Origin: Candidatus Onthomonas avicola
GTDB lineage: Bacteria > Bacillota > Clostridia > Oscillospirales > Oscillospiraceae
DNA: 64,000 nucleotides
Direction: 5' to 3'
Assembly: GCA_018710845.1 (NCBI GenBank)
Contig: DVJB01000071.1
Location: 1 to 64,000 of the forward strand
Part shown: piece after piece, positions 44,168-52,069 of the stretch
Layout: each line of letters begins with the position of its first letter
Position numbering within the stretch: position 1 is the first letter of the stretch
Translations under genes and position numbers: made by a program
The notes under the pieces: generated by a model
Told to the model about the DNA's origin: nothing
The model's database searches: none
Seen by the model: the letters and a program-made list of their open reading frames with translations, nothing else

Positions 44168-44727
44168 CCTACTTGCAGCTCTTCTGGAGCTTTTTTCAGA
44201 TCGGCCTGTTCAGCATCGGCGGGGGTTACGCCGCCATGCCGCTGATTGAGCACCAGGTGGTCGAACTGCATTCGTGGCTGACGATGGGGCAGTTTGCCGA
44301 TATTATGGCGATCGCCGAGATGACCCCGGGGCCGATTGCGATCAATTCCGCCACCTTTGTCGGGATTCAGGTGGCGGGACTGCCGGGCGCGCTGGTGGCG
44401 ACGGTGGGCTGCGTCTTCCCCTCCTGTGTGATCGTGATGGCGCTGGCCTATGTCTATTACCGGTTCCGCGGCCTGTCCATGGTACAGGGTGTGCTCTCCG
44501 GGCTGCGTCCGGCGGTGGTGGCGATGATCGCCTCGGCCGGCCTCTCCCTGGTCTTCCTCGCCTTTTACGGGCAAAATACGCTGCCCGCGGACATCGGCGC
44601 GGTGGACCTGATCGCCGTGGCGCTTTTCATCGGGGGCTTTGCCGTGCTGCGCATCTGGAAGGTCAATCCCATCTGGGTGATGGTCGGCACAGGAGCGGCG
44701 GGCATCCTGCTCTACGCCCTTGTCTGA
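44164..44727 (+). CDS. Short-chain chromate transporter (CHR) subunit 2
   Basis: A 187-aa CHR protein with SIGGGYAAMPLIEHQVVE at the N-terminus and MTPGPIAINSATFVG, followed by hydrophobic helices. It overlaps subunit 1 (ATGA) and differs from it in the charged residues of the signature, as expected for the opposite-topology partner. Confidence 0.9.
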   Translation: MTYLQLFWSFFQIGLFSIGGGYAAMPLIEHQVVELHSWLTMGQFADIMAIAEMTPGPIAINSATFVGIQVAGLPGALVATVGCVFPSCVIVMALAYVYYRFRGLSMVQGVLSGLRPAVVAMIASAGLSLVFLAFYGQNTLPADIGAVDLIAVALFIGGFAVLRIWKVNPIWVMVGTGAAGILLYALV

Positions 44728-44772
44728 GCGGAAGAGGGGCGGGGCGGCCCGCGCTTTTTCTCACACAATCCC

Positions 44773-44801
44773 TTGACAAGTGGGGAAGATACCCCTATAC
44801 T
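44773..44801 (+). promoter_or_regulatory. Promoter of greA-lysS
   Basis: Consensus -35 TTGACA (44773-44778), 17-bp spacer, -10 TATACT (44796-44801). It gives a leader of about 107 nt before greA in which no clear fold was recognised. Confidence 0.85.
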
Positions 44802-44915
44802 AAGCAATATACTGTACCATTATGCCATTTCGGCGCATGAGGCGGACGTTTTGTCCCGGCCCGGCGGCCGGAATGGAGTATTTTATCGACTTTTTCAAAG
44901 GAAAGGTGAACTACC

Positions 44916-45395
44916 ATGGCAAATCCCGTCAAGCTGACGCCTAGGCGCCTGAAGGAACTGCAGGATGAGATGGTCTGGATGAAGACCGTCCGGGAGAAGG
45001 AGATTGCAGACCAGATCAAAGAGGCGCGCTCCTTCGGCGACCTGTCAGAGAACAGCGAATATGACGAGGCGAAAAATGAGCAGGGCAAGCTCTACTCCCG
45101 CGAGGCGGAGGTACAGGCCATTCTGGATAACTATGTCCTGATCGAGGAAGAGGCCACGGACGACACCGTGGTCGGCCTCGGCAGCACCGTCACGGTGCTG
45201 GATGTCGACTCCGGCGAGGAGGAGGAGTACCGCATTGTGGGCTCTCAGGAGGCGGATCCCCTCTTCGGGCACATCTCGGAGGAGTCCCCCTTCGGTAAGG
45301 CATTGATCGGCAAGGAAGTGGGCGACGAGGTGCGCGTGGACGCGCCGATGGGTGTGCTCACCTACAAGGTGCTCAATATTTCGGTCTCTCGCTGA
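44916..45395 (+). CDS. greA: Transcription elongation factor GreA
   Basis: A 159-aa factor with an N-terminal coiled coil (about 5-75) whose tip holds the acidic residues of DLSENSEYDEAKNEQ, and a C-terminal FKBP-like domain from about residue 85. It stimulates RNA polymerase to cleave backtracked transcripts. lysS follows after 25 bp. Confidence 0.96.
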   Translation: MANPVKLTPRRLKELQDEMVWMKTVREKEIADQIKEARSFGDLSENSEYDEAKNEQGKLYSREAEVQAILDNYVLIEEEATDDTVVGLGSTVTVLDVDSGEEEEYRIVGSQEADPLFGHISEESPFGKALIGKEVGDEVRVDAPMGVLTYKVLNISVSR

Positions 45396-45420
45396 GGCCG
45401 GGGAAAAGGGAATAAGAGGA

Positions 45421-46914
45421 ATGGCAAAGAATCAGATGAACCCGGAAGAGGGCAAGAGCCTGAACGAGCTGCTGCAGATCCGGCACGACAAACTCGCCGC
45501 CCTGCAGCAGGAAGGACGCGACCCCTTCCGAGAGACAAAATATGACGTCACCCACCACTCCGCCGATATCCTGACGCAGTTTGACGCGCTGGAGGGACAG
45601 ACCGTCTCCGTCGCTGGCCGCCTGGTCTCCAAGCGCGGGATGGGCAAGGTCTCCTTCTGCGACCTGCTCGACCGCGACGGCAAAATCCAGCTCTATGTCC
45701 GCCGCGACCTGGTGGGGGAGGAGAGCTATGCCTGGTTTAAGAAGTGCGACATCGGCGACGTTGTCGGCGTGCGCGGCGAGGTCTTCCGCACCCAGAAGGG
45801 GGAGATCTCGGTGCGCGCGGACGAGGTCACGCTGCTGGCCAAGAGCCTGCGACCCCTGCCGGAGAAGTTCCACGGCCTGACGGACAAGGAGCTGCGCTAC
45901 CGCCAGCGCTATGTCGACCTCATTGTCAACCCCGATGTAAAGGACACCTTTGTAAGGCGCAGCCAGATCATGCGGGAGCTGCGGAGCTTTTTGGACGGAC
46001 GTGGATTTTTGGAGGTGGAGACTCCCATCCTCATCCCCTTCGAGATCGGCGCCGCTGCCCGCCCCTTCTACACCCATCACAATACCCTGGATATGGACAT
46101 GGTCCTTCGCGTTGAGACCGAGCTCTATCTGAAGCGGCTGATCGTGGGCGGCCTGGAGCGGGTATATGAGGTGGGCCGCATCTTCCGCAACGAGGGGATG
46201 GACGTGAAGCACAACCCCGAGTTCACCACCATTGAGCTCTATCAGGCCTACACCGACTTCCACGGCATGATGGACCTGGTGGAGGACATGATGAAAACGG
46301 TGGCGCAGCGGGTGTGCGGCTCCCTGGTGATCCCTTATCAGGGGCACCAGATCGACCTGAGCCACTGGGAGCGGCTGACCATGATCGAGGCGGTCAAAAA
46401 GTATTCCGGCGTGGATTACAATGACTGGAAGACCGATCAGGACGCCATCGACGCCGCCAAGGCCCACAGCGTGCCTCTGCCGGAGGTGCCCACCCGGGGG
46501 ACGATCCTGGCCGAGTTTTTCGATGCTTTTGTGGAGGAGAACCTGATCCAGCCCACCTTTATCTATGACTACCCGGTGGAGATATCTCCCTTGGCCAAGC
46601 GAAAGCCGGAGGACCCCGCCTTTACCGAGCGGTTTGAGTATTTCATCAACGCTACTGAGTTCGGCAACGCCTTCTCCGAGCTCAACGACCCTCTGGACCA
46701 GCGGCAGCGGATGGAGGCTCAGGTGGCCGAGCGGAAGGCCCTGGACCCCGACTGCCGGGCACAGGTGGACTACGACTTCATCAACGCGCTGGAGTACGGT
46801 ATGCCGCCCACCGGCGGCCTGGGCTTCGGGGTGGACCGTCTGGTGATGCTCCTCACCAACAGCGACTCCATCCGGGATGTACTGCTGTTCCCCACGATGA
46901 AACCGCTGGACTGA
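45421..46914 (+). CDS. lysS: Lysyl-tRNA synthetase, class II
   Basis: A 497-aa synthetase with an N-terminal OB-fold anticodon-binding domain (about 60-170) and class II catalytic motifs: GFLEVETPIL (motif 1), VGRIFRNEGMDVKHNPEFT (motif 2) and GLGFGVDRLVMLL (motif 3). ATG 45421 follows AAGAGGA; a start at 45352 would sit inside greA. A terminator hairpin that is part of a 73-bp repeat follows. Confidence 0.97.
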   Translation: MAKNQMNPEEGKSLNELLQIRHDKLAALQQEGRDPFRETKYDVTHHSADILTQFDALEGQTVSVAGRLVSKRGMGKVSFCDLLDRDGKIQLYVRRDLVGEESYAWFKKCDIGDVVGVRGEVFRTQKGEISVRADEVTLLAKSLRPLPEKFHGLTDKELRYRQRYVDLIVNPDVKDTFVRRSQIMRELRSFLDGRGFLEVETPILIPFEIGAAARPFYTHHNTLDMDMVLRVETELYLKRLIVGGLERVYEVGRIFRNEGMDVKHNPEFTTIELYQAYTDFHGMMDLVEDMMKTVAQRVCGSLVIPYQGHQIDLSHWERLTMIEAVKKYSGVDYNDWKTDQDAIDAAKAHSVPLPEVPTRGTILAEFFDAFVEENLIQPTFIYDYPVEISPLAKRKPEDPAFTERFEYFINATEFGNAFSELNDPLDQRQRMEAQVAERKALDPDCRAQVDYDFINALEYGMPPTGGLGFGVDRLVMLLTNSDSIRDVLLFPTMKPLD

Positions 46915-46969
46915 CGGATTGCCAGCAAACCCGCATGAAACCTGGGTTTGTGAGAAATCAGGTTTACTG

Positions 46970-47042
46970 CAGTTACAACAATTTTACTACAAATGAAAAT
47001 CCTTGGATGAAAAGACACGGGACCGCCGGCACGCCGGCGGTC
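46970..47042 (+). repeat. 73-bp direct repeat, left copy, with lysS terminator
   Basis: This 73-bp segment recurs at 54692-54764 with about 66 of 73 positions identical. Its last 22 bp form the hairpin GACCGCCGGC / GCCGGCGGTC (47021-47030 with 47033-47042), followed by a T-rich stretch, serving as the lysS terminator. The two copies bracket the accessory island. Confidence 0.8.
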
Positions 47043-47071
47043 TCGTTCTGTTATAACGATGCAGACAGACC

Positions 47072-47254
47072 CGAAACGGTGCGGTACAATGAGGATGGAA
47101 GTTATATTCAAGCGTTGCTCCCGAAAAAGAATGATTGTCTGCGAGTAGAGCGCACACCATTGCCCTTCTGAACGAGATCACTGAGCACGGGAGATGCCGC
47201 CCTCTTAAAAGTCGCACCTGGGAAGCACTGACCGGCAAAAAATTTAGAACCTGA
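47072..47254 (+). pseudogene. Possible degraded coding fragment
   Basis: Two adjoining frames give protein-like text: one ending LLPKKNDCLRVERT (stop at 47171) and, one frame over, TIALLNEITEHGRCRPLKSR, ending at 47254. Joined by a frameshift near 47156, they would read as one short C-terminal fragment. No family could be assigned. It may be a relic of a mobile-element gene at the island edge. Confidence 0.25.
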
Positions 47255-47363
47255 GATTGCAAGAGCGAACCGTTGGGCCGGTCTTCAACTAAGGCGCTTC
47301 TCCATGCGTGTGTAAGATCACAGGCAGATTAAAAATTAGAGATTTTTAACTCGCTTCCTGTTG

Positions 47364-47391
47364 TTGACAACGATTTGACACGTGCTATAAT
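47364..47391 (+). promoter_or_regulatory. Promoter of the RiPP operon
   Basis: -35 TTGACA (47364-47369), 16-bp spacer, -10 TATAAT (47386-47391), about 160 bp before the PqqD-like gene. It is in strongly AT-rich DNA unlike the downstream genes. Confidence 0.75.
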
Positions 47392-47549
47392 GTAATGCAC
47401 AAAGAACAAAACTACACTTTTTCCTGGAATTGGAATTCAAAACTGACCGCTCCAATTTGAAAAAAATGGAAATTATTATCTTTTTAAAACAGCGCACCTG
47501 ACAGAAACTTCTTGCCACTGTACGCCGCGCGGGAGATGGAATTTGAGAC

Positions 47550-47846
47550 ATGGACAGCACGCAGACACCGAGGACCTATCAGGGAAAGAGCAGCTATGTC
47601 CACCGCAAGGTGGCCGGAACTGACGTATTGATCTCCATCGGAGAGAACATCGCCAATTTCAGCGGCTATATTCAGCTCAATCCCAGCGCGGCCTGCATTT
47701 GGGAGGCGCTGCGGGAGCCGAATACCGCCGCCGGACTGGCCCGGGCGCTGGAGGAGACCTTTGACATCCCCACTGCCCAGGCGGAGGCGGATGTGGCGGA
47801 ATTTCTCCGGGAGCTGATCGCGCACGACATGGTGCTGATCCGGTGA
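47550..47846 (+). CDS. PqqD-family RiPP recognition protein
   Basis: A 98-aa stand-alone PqqD-like protein, the winged-helix RiPP recognition element that binds a precursor leader and presents it to a radical SAM enzyme. The family pattern LNPSAACIWEAL at about residues 48-59, and the C-terminal DVAEFLRELIAHDMVLI, are clear. ATG 47550 is preceded by GGGAGATGG. It is first in a five-gene run with an rSAM/SPASM gene, a candidate precursor, an HPr-kinase-like gene and a peptidase. Confidence 0.88.
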   Translation: MDSTQTPRTYQGKSSYVHRKVAGTDVLISIGENIANFSGYIQLNPSAACIWEALREPNTAAGLARALEETFDIPTAQAEADVAEFLRELIAHDMVLIR

Positions 47847-47856
47847 GGAGGGTGCG

Positions 47857-48983
47857 ATGACGGACGAGACGCCGAAGAAGCTGGACCGCCTGCCGCCCCG
47901 ATACCCCACCGACGGCACCTTTGAACTCACGGTCCGCTGTAACCTTCACTGCAAGATGTGCCTCTTTCGCCACGACGACGCGGAAAATCCCCAACTCATG
48001 GCACGGGAGCTGACGGCGGAGCAGTGGATTGACCTGGCTTGCCAGGCGGCGAAGGCGGGCACCGCACCATCAGCCTGCTCATCACCGGCGGCGAGCCGAT
48101 GCTGCGCCCCGACTTCTGCCAGATCTGGGAGGGGATTTATCAGCAGGGCTTTCTCATCACCCTTTACACCAACGCCACCCTGGTCACGCCGGCGGTGATG
48201 GAGACCCTGCGGCGGTATCCGCCGCACAAGATCGGCGTGACTATCTACGGGGCGACCCCGGAGACCTATGGCAAGGTCTGCGGCGATCCCTCCGCCTTCC
48301 AAAAGGCCATAGACGGAATGGCACAGCTGCAAAGCCTGCCCTCCGCTTTGGAATTTCGCACCACTATCATCAAGGACAACTATCCGGAGGCCGCCGACAT
48401 CGAGCGGCTGGTACATGAGCGGTTCGGCGCGCAGTACAAGCTCATCCAAACCCGCAGCGTCACCAAGGCGGTCCGGGGCGCATGCGCCGATGTGGCCGCC
48501 TGCCGGCTGGAGCCGGAGGACAACGTCCGCCTGGCCTTCCGCCGAGGGATTGAGATCATCAAGGACGCTGTCGGGGCGTCCTATGATGAGCGTAACCTCT
48601 ACGTGGAGCATATAGAGCGCTCCCCAGAAAAGACCTACGCCCCGCGCCTGACCCTATTCGGCTGCAACGCCGGGATGCGCGACTATACCGTCTCCTGGGA
48701 CGGCAAGCTCCTCGGCTGCCAGATGATGGGGAACTTTGCAGTGGATACGCTCGAGGCGGGGTTCCAGTCCGCCTGGGACCGGTTTCCTAGCGTGGTTCAC
48801 CTGCCGCCGGTGAACGAGACCTGCCTGGCCTGTGCGCACCGGGACTTGTGCAACAGCTGTTACGCCTCCCGCTATGCCGAGACAGGCGACCTGGGCGGCC
48901 GGCCGGAGTACGTCTGCCGGGACGCGGAGATCGTCAGCCAACTATTAAGGAGGAAGAAGCATGAACAGCACCATGACATATGA
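47857..48983 (+). pseudogene. Radical SAM/SPASM peptide-modifying enzyme, frameshifted
   Basis: The N-terminal part (from ATG 47857) carries the radical SAM cluster motif CNLHCKMC and runs to about 48060; the rest continues in another frame with LLITGGEPMLRPDF (SAM-binding GGEP), a TIM-barrel body, and a SPASM domain with cysteines in FGCNAG, LGCQMM, CLACAHRDLCNSCY and YVCRD, ending at 48983. Reading AGT, one missing base, then ISLLITGGEP restores a protein of about 375 aa. The loss is near 48061-48066 (GGCACCGCACC), a context with no slippery heptamer. Either the gene is broken, or the base is a sequence error. Its 3' end overlaps the precursor gene by 23 nt. Confidence 0.85.
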
Positions 48984-49311
48984 AAAGCCCACCATGACCT
49001 TTGTCTCCCTGCGCAGCGAGGATGCGGTGGCAAATACCTGCTGGGGGCATCACGGGACAGGGTATACATACTATTATGATCTTCCCGGAACGGGATACTT
49101 GTCCTTCCAAATTGGAGAAGGCCCTTGTGATCTAAATCTGGTGAGTGTCTTGTATTATGATGATATAGGTGCTACTCCATCTTCTGCTACGCCAGAACAA
49201 GTAAATACTTTATATAACGCTATTATTGCCTCTAGCACAGGTGCAGCAGCTAATTCATATAAGGGCCTAGGGTCTACGATATTGCCTAACCCTGACCCCT
49301 CTTGGTCCTGA
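48961..49311 (+). CDS. Candidate RiPP precursor peptide
   Basis: A 116-aa unannotated-looking peptide placed directly after the rSAM gene, with a strong AAGGAGG 7 nt before ATG 48961. Residues 1-29 form a leader-like segment (YEKPTMTFVSLRSEDAVA then TCWG); the remainder is rich in Gly, Tyr, Ser, Thr and Asn, with only Cys27 and Cys56, and ends PDPSWS with a C-terminal serine. DNA for the leader is GC-rich like the neighbours, whereas the core region is strongly AT-rich. Substrate status is inferred from context. An alternative is a small secreted protein, but no signal peptide is present. Confidence 0.7.
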   Translation: MNSTMTYEKPTMTFVSLRSEDAVANTCWGHHGTGYTYYYDLPGTGYLSFQIGEGPCDLNLVSVLYYDDIGATPSSATPEQVNTLYNAIIASSTGAAANSYKGLGSTILPNPDPSWS

Positions 49312-49317
49312 CACCGG

Positions 49318-50211
49318 ATGTCTGCCCCGATTTCTACCCTTCTGGCCGGGATCCCCTGCCGGTTTGCGTCGCTGGGCGGCGGCCCGCTGGGGGAGCCGTG
49401 GCAATGGAAACTGGACCCCTACCGCGCTCCCTCTGACCTGGGGGAGCGCGGCGCTGCGCTATGGGTCCGCCGCCTGCTGCCTGGAGAGGCGCCCGCCGTC
49501 CCCCGGCAGAGGCTCCATGCGGTACAGGAGGGGTTCTTCCTGCGCGAGGTCTGGGACCTGGCGGACGGCGGCACACTCTGGCGCTGCCTGCGCAGGCAGA
49601 GCGGGGAGGTCCTGCTGGTTTACCGGGTCAGCCCGGACTGGTCGGAGATCACGCTGCTGGAGGACCACACGCAGACTGGCGGGCAGGTCGCCTTTGAATA
49701 CCTGTGCCACCTCTTTCCGGCCTGCGCGCTGGGATACGGTCTGCTCACTCTCCACGGCGTTCTGATGGAACATCGGAACCGGGGCGTCATCCTCTCCGCC
49801 CCTTCCGGGACGGGAAAGACCACCCACGCCCGCCTCTGGCGGGACCGGAAAAACGCCCTCATCCTCAACGGCGACCGGGCGGCCTGCCGGAAGGTGGATG
49901 GGGTCTGGACCGGCTTCGGCCTGCCCTGGTCGGGCACCAGCGGGGAGCAGATCAACCGAAGCGTCCCCCTGCGGGCAGTGGTCGTCCTAGAGCGGGGGGA
50001 GGAGAACGAGGCGTTCCCCGTCTCTGCCCTGGATGCCTTCGGGGCGGTGCTGCCTCAGGTGCTCTGCCCCACTTGGGACGCCGCACTGACCGAAACGGCG
50101 ATGGGGTTGTTGGACGATTTCCTGGCCTGCCTCCCCGTCCTGCGCCTGCGCTGCCGCCCGGACGCGGAGGCGGCAGATGTGCTGGAGCGCGCGTTGGAGG
50201 AGTGGACATGA
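49318..50211 (+). CDS. HPr-kinase-like P-loop protein of the RiPP operon
   Basis: A 297-aa protein resembling HPr kinase/PEPCK-fold enzymes. The P-loop APSGTGKTTHARLW is at about 161-174, preceded by LTLHGVLMEHRNRGVILS, and followed by ILNGDRAACRKVDG, a nucleotide/metal segment. It lacks the N-terminal and HPr-recognition features of true HprK. Homologues in some lasso-peptide loci phosphorylate the C-terminal serine of the precursor; the precursor here also ends in serine. There is no evident ribosome binding site, so coupling to the precursor (6-bp gap) is likely; its stop overlaps the peptidase start. Confidence 0.78.
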   Translation: MSAPISTLLAGIPCRFASLGGGPLGEPWQWKLDPYRAPSDLGERGAALWVRRLLPGEAPAVPRQRLHAVQEGFFLREVWDLADGGTLWRCLRRQSGEVLLVYRVSPDWSEITLLEDHTQTGGQVAFEYLCHLFPACALGYGLLTLHGVLMEHRNRGVILSAPSGTGKTTHARLWRDRKNALILNGDRAACRKVDGVWTGFGLPWSGTSGEQINRSVPLRAVVVLERGEENEAFPVSALDAFGAVLPQVLCPTWDAALTETAMGLLDDFLACLPVLRLRCRPDAEAADVLERALEEWT

Positions 50212-50690
50212 GGGAGGAAAAGCGCTACATCGCCTCTGAGGTCCTTTTCTCCGCCATCGGGGAGGAACTGGCCGGACGGCGGCGGGCCTCCTTCACGGTC
50301 ACAGGCATGAGCATGTGGCCCTTTCTCTGCCACGGAAGGGATCAGGTAGTGGTGGAAGCCTGTGATCCATCGGAGTTGAAGCGGGGGGATATTGTCCTCC
50401 TCCAGACCTGGCGGGGCAACTACCTGCTCCACCGCGTCACCGGTCTGCGCCCTGGCCAGTTTCAGACCACCGGGGACGGCAACTGCTTTCGGGACGGCTG
50501 GTTTGACCGCGCCTGCCTGCGCGCCCGGGTGTCTAGCCTGGTCCGCAAAGGACGGCGGATAGACTGTCGCGCCGCAGGCTGGCGCGCGGTGTCGCAGAGC
50601 TGGATGGTTCTCTTTCCCGTACGGAAACCCCTGCTGCGTCTGCTCACCTGGCTGGCCAAGGCGCGGCGCATCGGACGAAACACATATTAG
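50208..50690 (+). CDS. S24/S26 family signal-peptidase-like protease
   Basis: A 160-aa serine-lysine dyad protease. Ser35 is in TGMSMWPFL and Lys58 in ELKRGDIVLL, followed by LLHRVTG and TTGDGNCF, the standard S26/LexA-fold box order. There is no N-terminal membrane anchor; a C-terminal hydrophobic/basic stretch (about 130-160) could bind membrane. In this operon it is the best candidate for removing the precursor leader. It overlaps the kinase-like gene by 4 nt (ATGA). Confidence 0.82.
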   Translation: MREEKRYIASEVLFSAIGEELAGRRRASFTVTGMSMWPFLCHGRDQVVVEACDPSELKRGDIVLLQTWRGNYLLHRVTGLRPGQFQTTGDGNCFRDGWFDRACLRARVSSLVRKGRRIDCRAAGWRAVSQSWMVLFPVRKPLLRLLTWLAKARRIGRNTY

Positions 50691-50692
50691 AG

Positions 50693-50729
50693 AAGACTTG
50701 CCTCCTGCTTTCAGGAGACAAGCCTTTTT
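50693..50729 (+). terminator. Terminator of the RiPP operon
   Basis: A hairpin ACTTGCCTCCTG / CAGGAGACAAGC with one bulge (about 50695-50722), followed by five T. The stretch 50730-50912 beyond it is AT-rich at first and holds no recognisable gene. Confidence 0.75.
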
Positions 50730-50912
50730 CATCGTTTTATTAGAACTGAAATTTCATTTTATGCCATTTGTAAGATTTTTCAAGTCTGTACGATGAGGTA
50801 TCTGCGCTTCCGGCTGATGTAGCGCCGGAGTCTTACCGTACGGCGGAGAGCTGACACGTGTTTTGCATTTGGGGCCTCGGCTTTTATGACAGCGACCCAC
50901 TTGACGTATGTA

Positions 50913-52067
50913 TCAATAGTTTTCTGCCCGGACCTCGAAGAACGCCTGGGAATGTTTGCAGACAGGGCAGACCTCCGGGGCCTTGGTGCCCAGCACCAGG
51001 TGACCGCAGTTGCGGCACTCCCACAGCGTCACACCGCTCTTTTCAAAGACCTCCTTGGCCTCCAGGTTGTGCAGCAGTTTCCGATACCTCTCTTCGTGGG
51101 CCTTCTCAATGGCCGCCACACCGCGAAACTGCGCTGCCAGATCATGGAAGCCCTCTTCGTCCGCCTCCCGCGCCATGCGGTCGTACATATCGGTCCACTC
51201 GTAGTTCTCGCCCTCTGCCGCGTGGAGCAGGTTCTCCGCCGTATCGCCCAGCCCGCCCAGGGCCTTGAACCACAGCTTGGCGTGCTCCATCTCGTTGGCG
51301 GCGGTGTGCAGGAACAGGGCCGCGATCTGTTCATAGCCCGCCTTCTTTGCAACAGAGGCGAAGTAGGTGTACTTGTTCCGGGCCTGGGATTCTCCGGCAA
51401 AGGCCTCCCACAGGTTTTGCTCCGTTTTTGTCCCGGCGTATGGATTTTTCGCTGGGGTATCCTCAAGCTTTACAAACTTGTCCGCACCCTGCCCGCACAC
51501 CGGGCATTTGAAGTCTGGGGTCATAGGTCCTTCATGGATATAGCCGCAGACAGAACATCTCCACTTTTCCATGGTTTTTTCCTCCGTTCTCTTCCCGACA
51601 GGATTCTGGAAAGGGATGGTTTGCAGCAAGGTATCCACCACATCGGTGGGGATACCCGGGTAACTCTTCAGCTGCTCCAGAAACATCTTGGCGTTCTCGC
51701 TCTGAGGAAGCATATAGCCCGCCTCCCGGCACAGGTCCTCCGCCATCAGGCGGCTGGACTTCTCTGCCGCTGCGCTCAATGTATCCGGAAGCTGGGAGGC
51801 CAGGTTCTCCACCTGGACCTTGCTCTGGATCAGGCCGCGCAGGGCCTCCACGACGTTATCCTCCTTGGGCTGCTGGGGCGGCATCTCCTTGGGCACCATG
51901 GAGATGGCGGCAGAGGGGCAGACATCCGCGCAGGCGCCACAGCCGATACACTTTGTCACATCAATGATGCTGTTCTCGGTGTCAGTGGCTCCGGTAGGAC
52001 AGACATACAGGCACAGGCATTCCTTGGTGCAGAGCCGAAGATTTCTCACCGCATATTTCTCCGCCAT
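50913..52067 (-). CDS. Ferredoxin-rubredoxin-rubrerythrin fusion protein
   Basis: A 384-aa multidomain redox protein. Residues about 10-60 form a ferredoxin-like region with one canonical 4Fe-4S motif ([12 protein letters not shown]) and a second irregular set ([11 protein letters not shown]). A helical linker covers 70-160, a rubredoxin domain starts [12 protein letters not shown] near 170, the rubrerythrin diiron four-helix bundle has [16 protein letters not shown] and EKAHEERY, and a C-terminal rubredoxin has WECRNCGH and CPVCKHS. It should reduce peroxide using electrons passed within one chain. An internal ATG at 51572 with GGAGG 8 nt upstream could give a stand-alone rubrerythrin. ATG 52067 is preferred over GTG 52073. 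Confidence 0.88.
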   Translation of the reverse strand: MAEKYAVRNLRLCTKECLCLYVCPTGATDTENSIIDVTKCIGCGACADVCPSAAISMVPKEMPPQQPKEDNVVEALRGLIQSKVQVENLASQLPDTLSAAAEKSSRLMAEDLCREAGYMLPQSENAKMFLEQLKSYPGIPTDVVDTLLQTIPFQNPVGKRTEEKTMEKWRCSVCGYIHEGPMTPDFKCPVCGQGADKFVKLEDTPAKNPYAGTKTEQNLWEAFAGESQARNKYTYFASVAKKAGYEQIAALFLHTAANEMEHAKLWFKALGGLGDTAENLLHAAEGENYEWTDMYDRMAREADEEGFHDLAAQFRGVAAIEKAHEERYRKLLHNLEAKEVFEKSGVTLWECRNCGHLVLGTKAPEVCPVCKHSQAFFEVRAENY

Positions 52068-52069
52068 CG

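Larger units (their letters stand above)
46915..47549. other. Island left junction, 635 bp without an intact gene
   Basis: It holds, in order, a short AACCTG/CAGGTT inverted repeat near 46940-46964, the left 73-bp repeat, a possible ORF remnant (47072-47254), an A/T-rich stretch and the pqqD promoter. In-frame stops interrupt all longer frames; the base composition falls toward the right end. Confidence 0.7.

Noticed and set aside
46935..47171. A 78-aa + strand frame after lysS
   Set aside because: It runs through the repeated terminator hairpin with no ribosome binding site; only its last part looks protein-like and is treated as a remnant.
48039..48983. A separate 314-aa radical SAM gene starting at TTG 48039
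   Set aside because: It would lack the cluster-binding cysteines, which lie just upstream in another frame; one frameshifted gene explains both parts.
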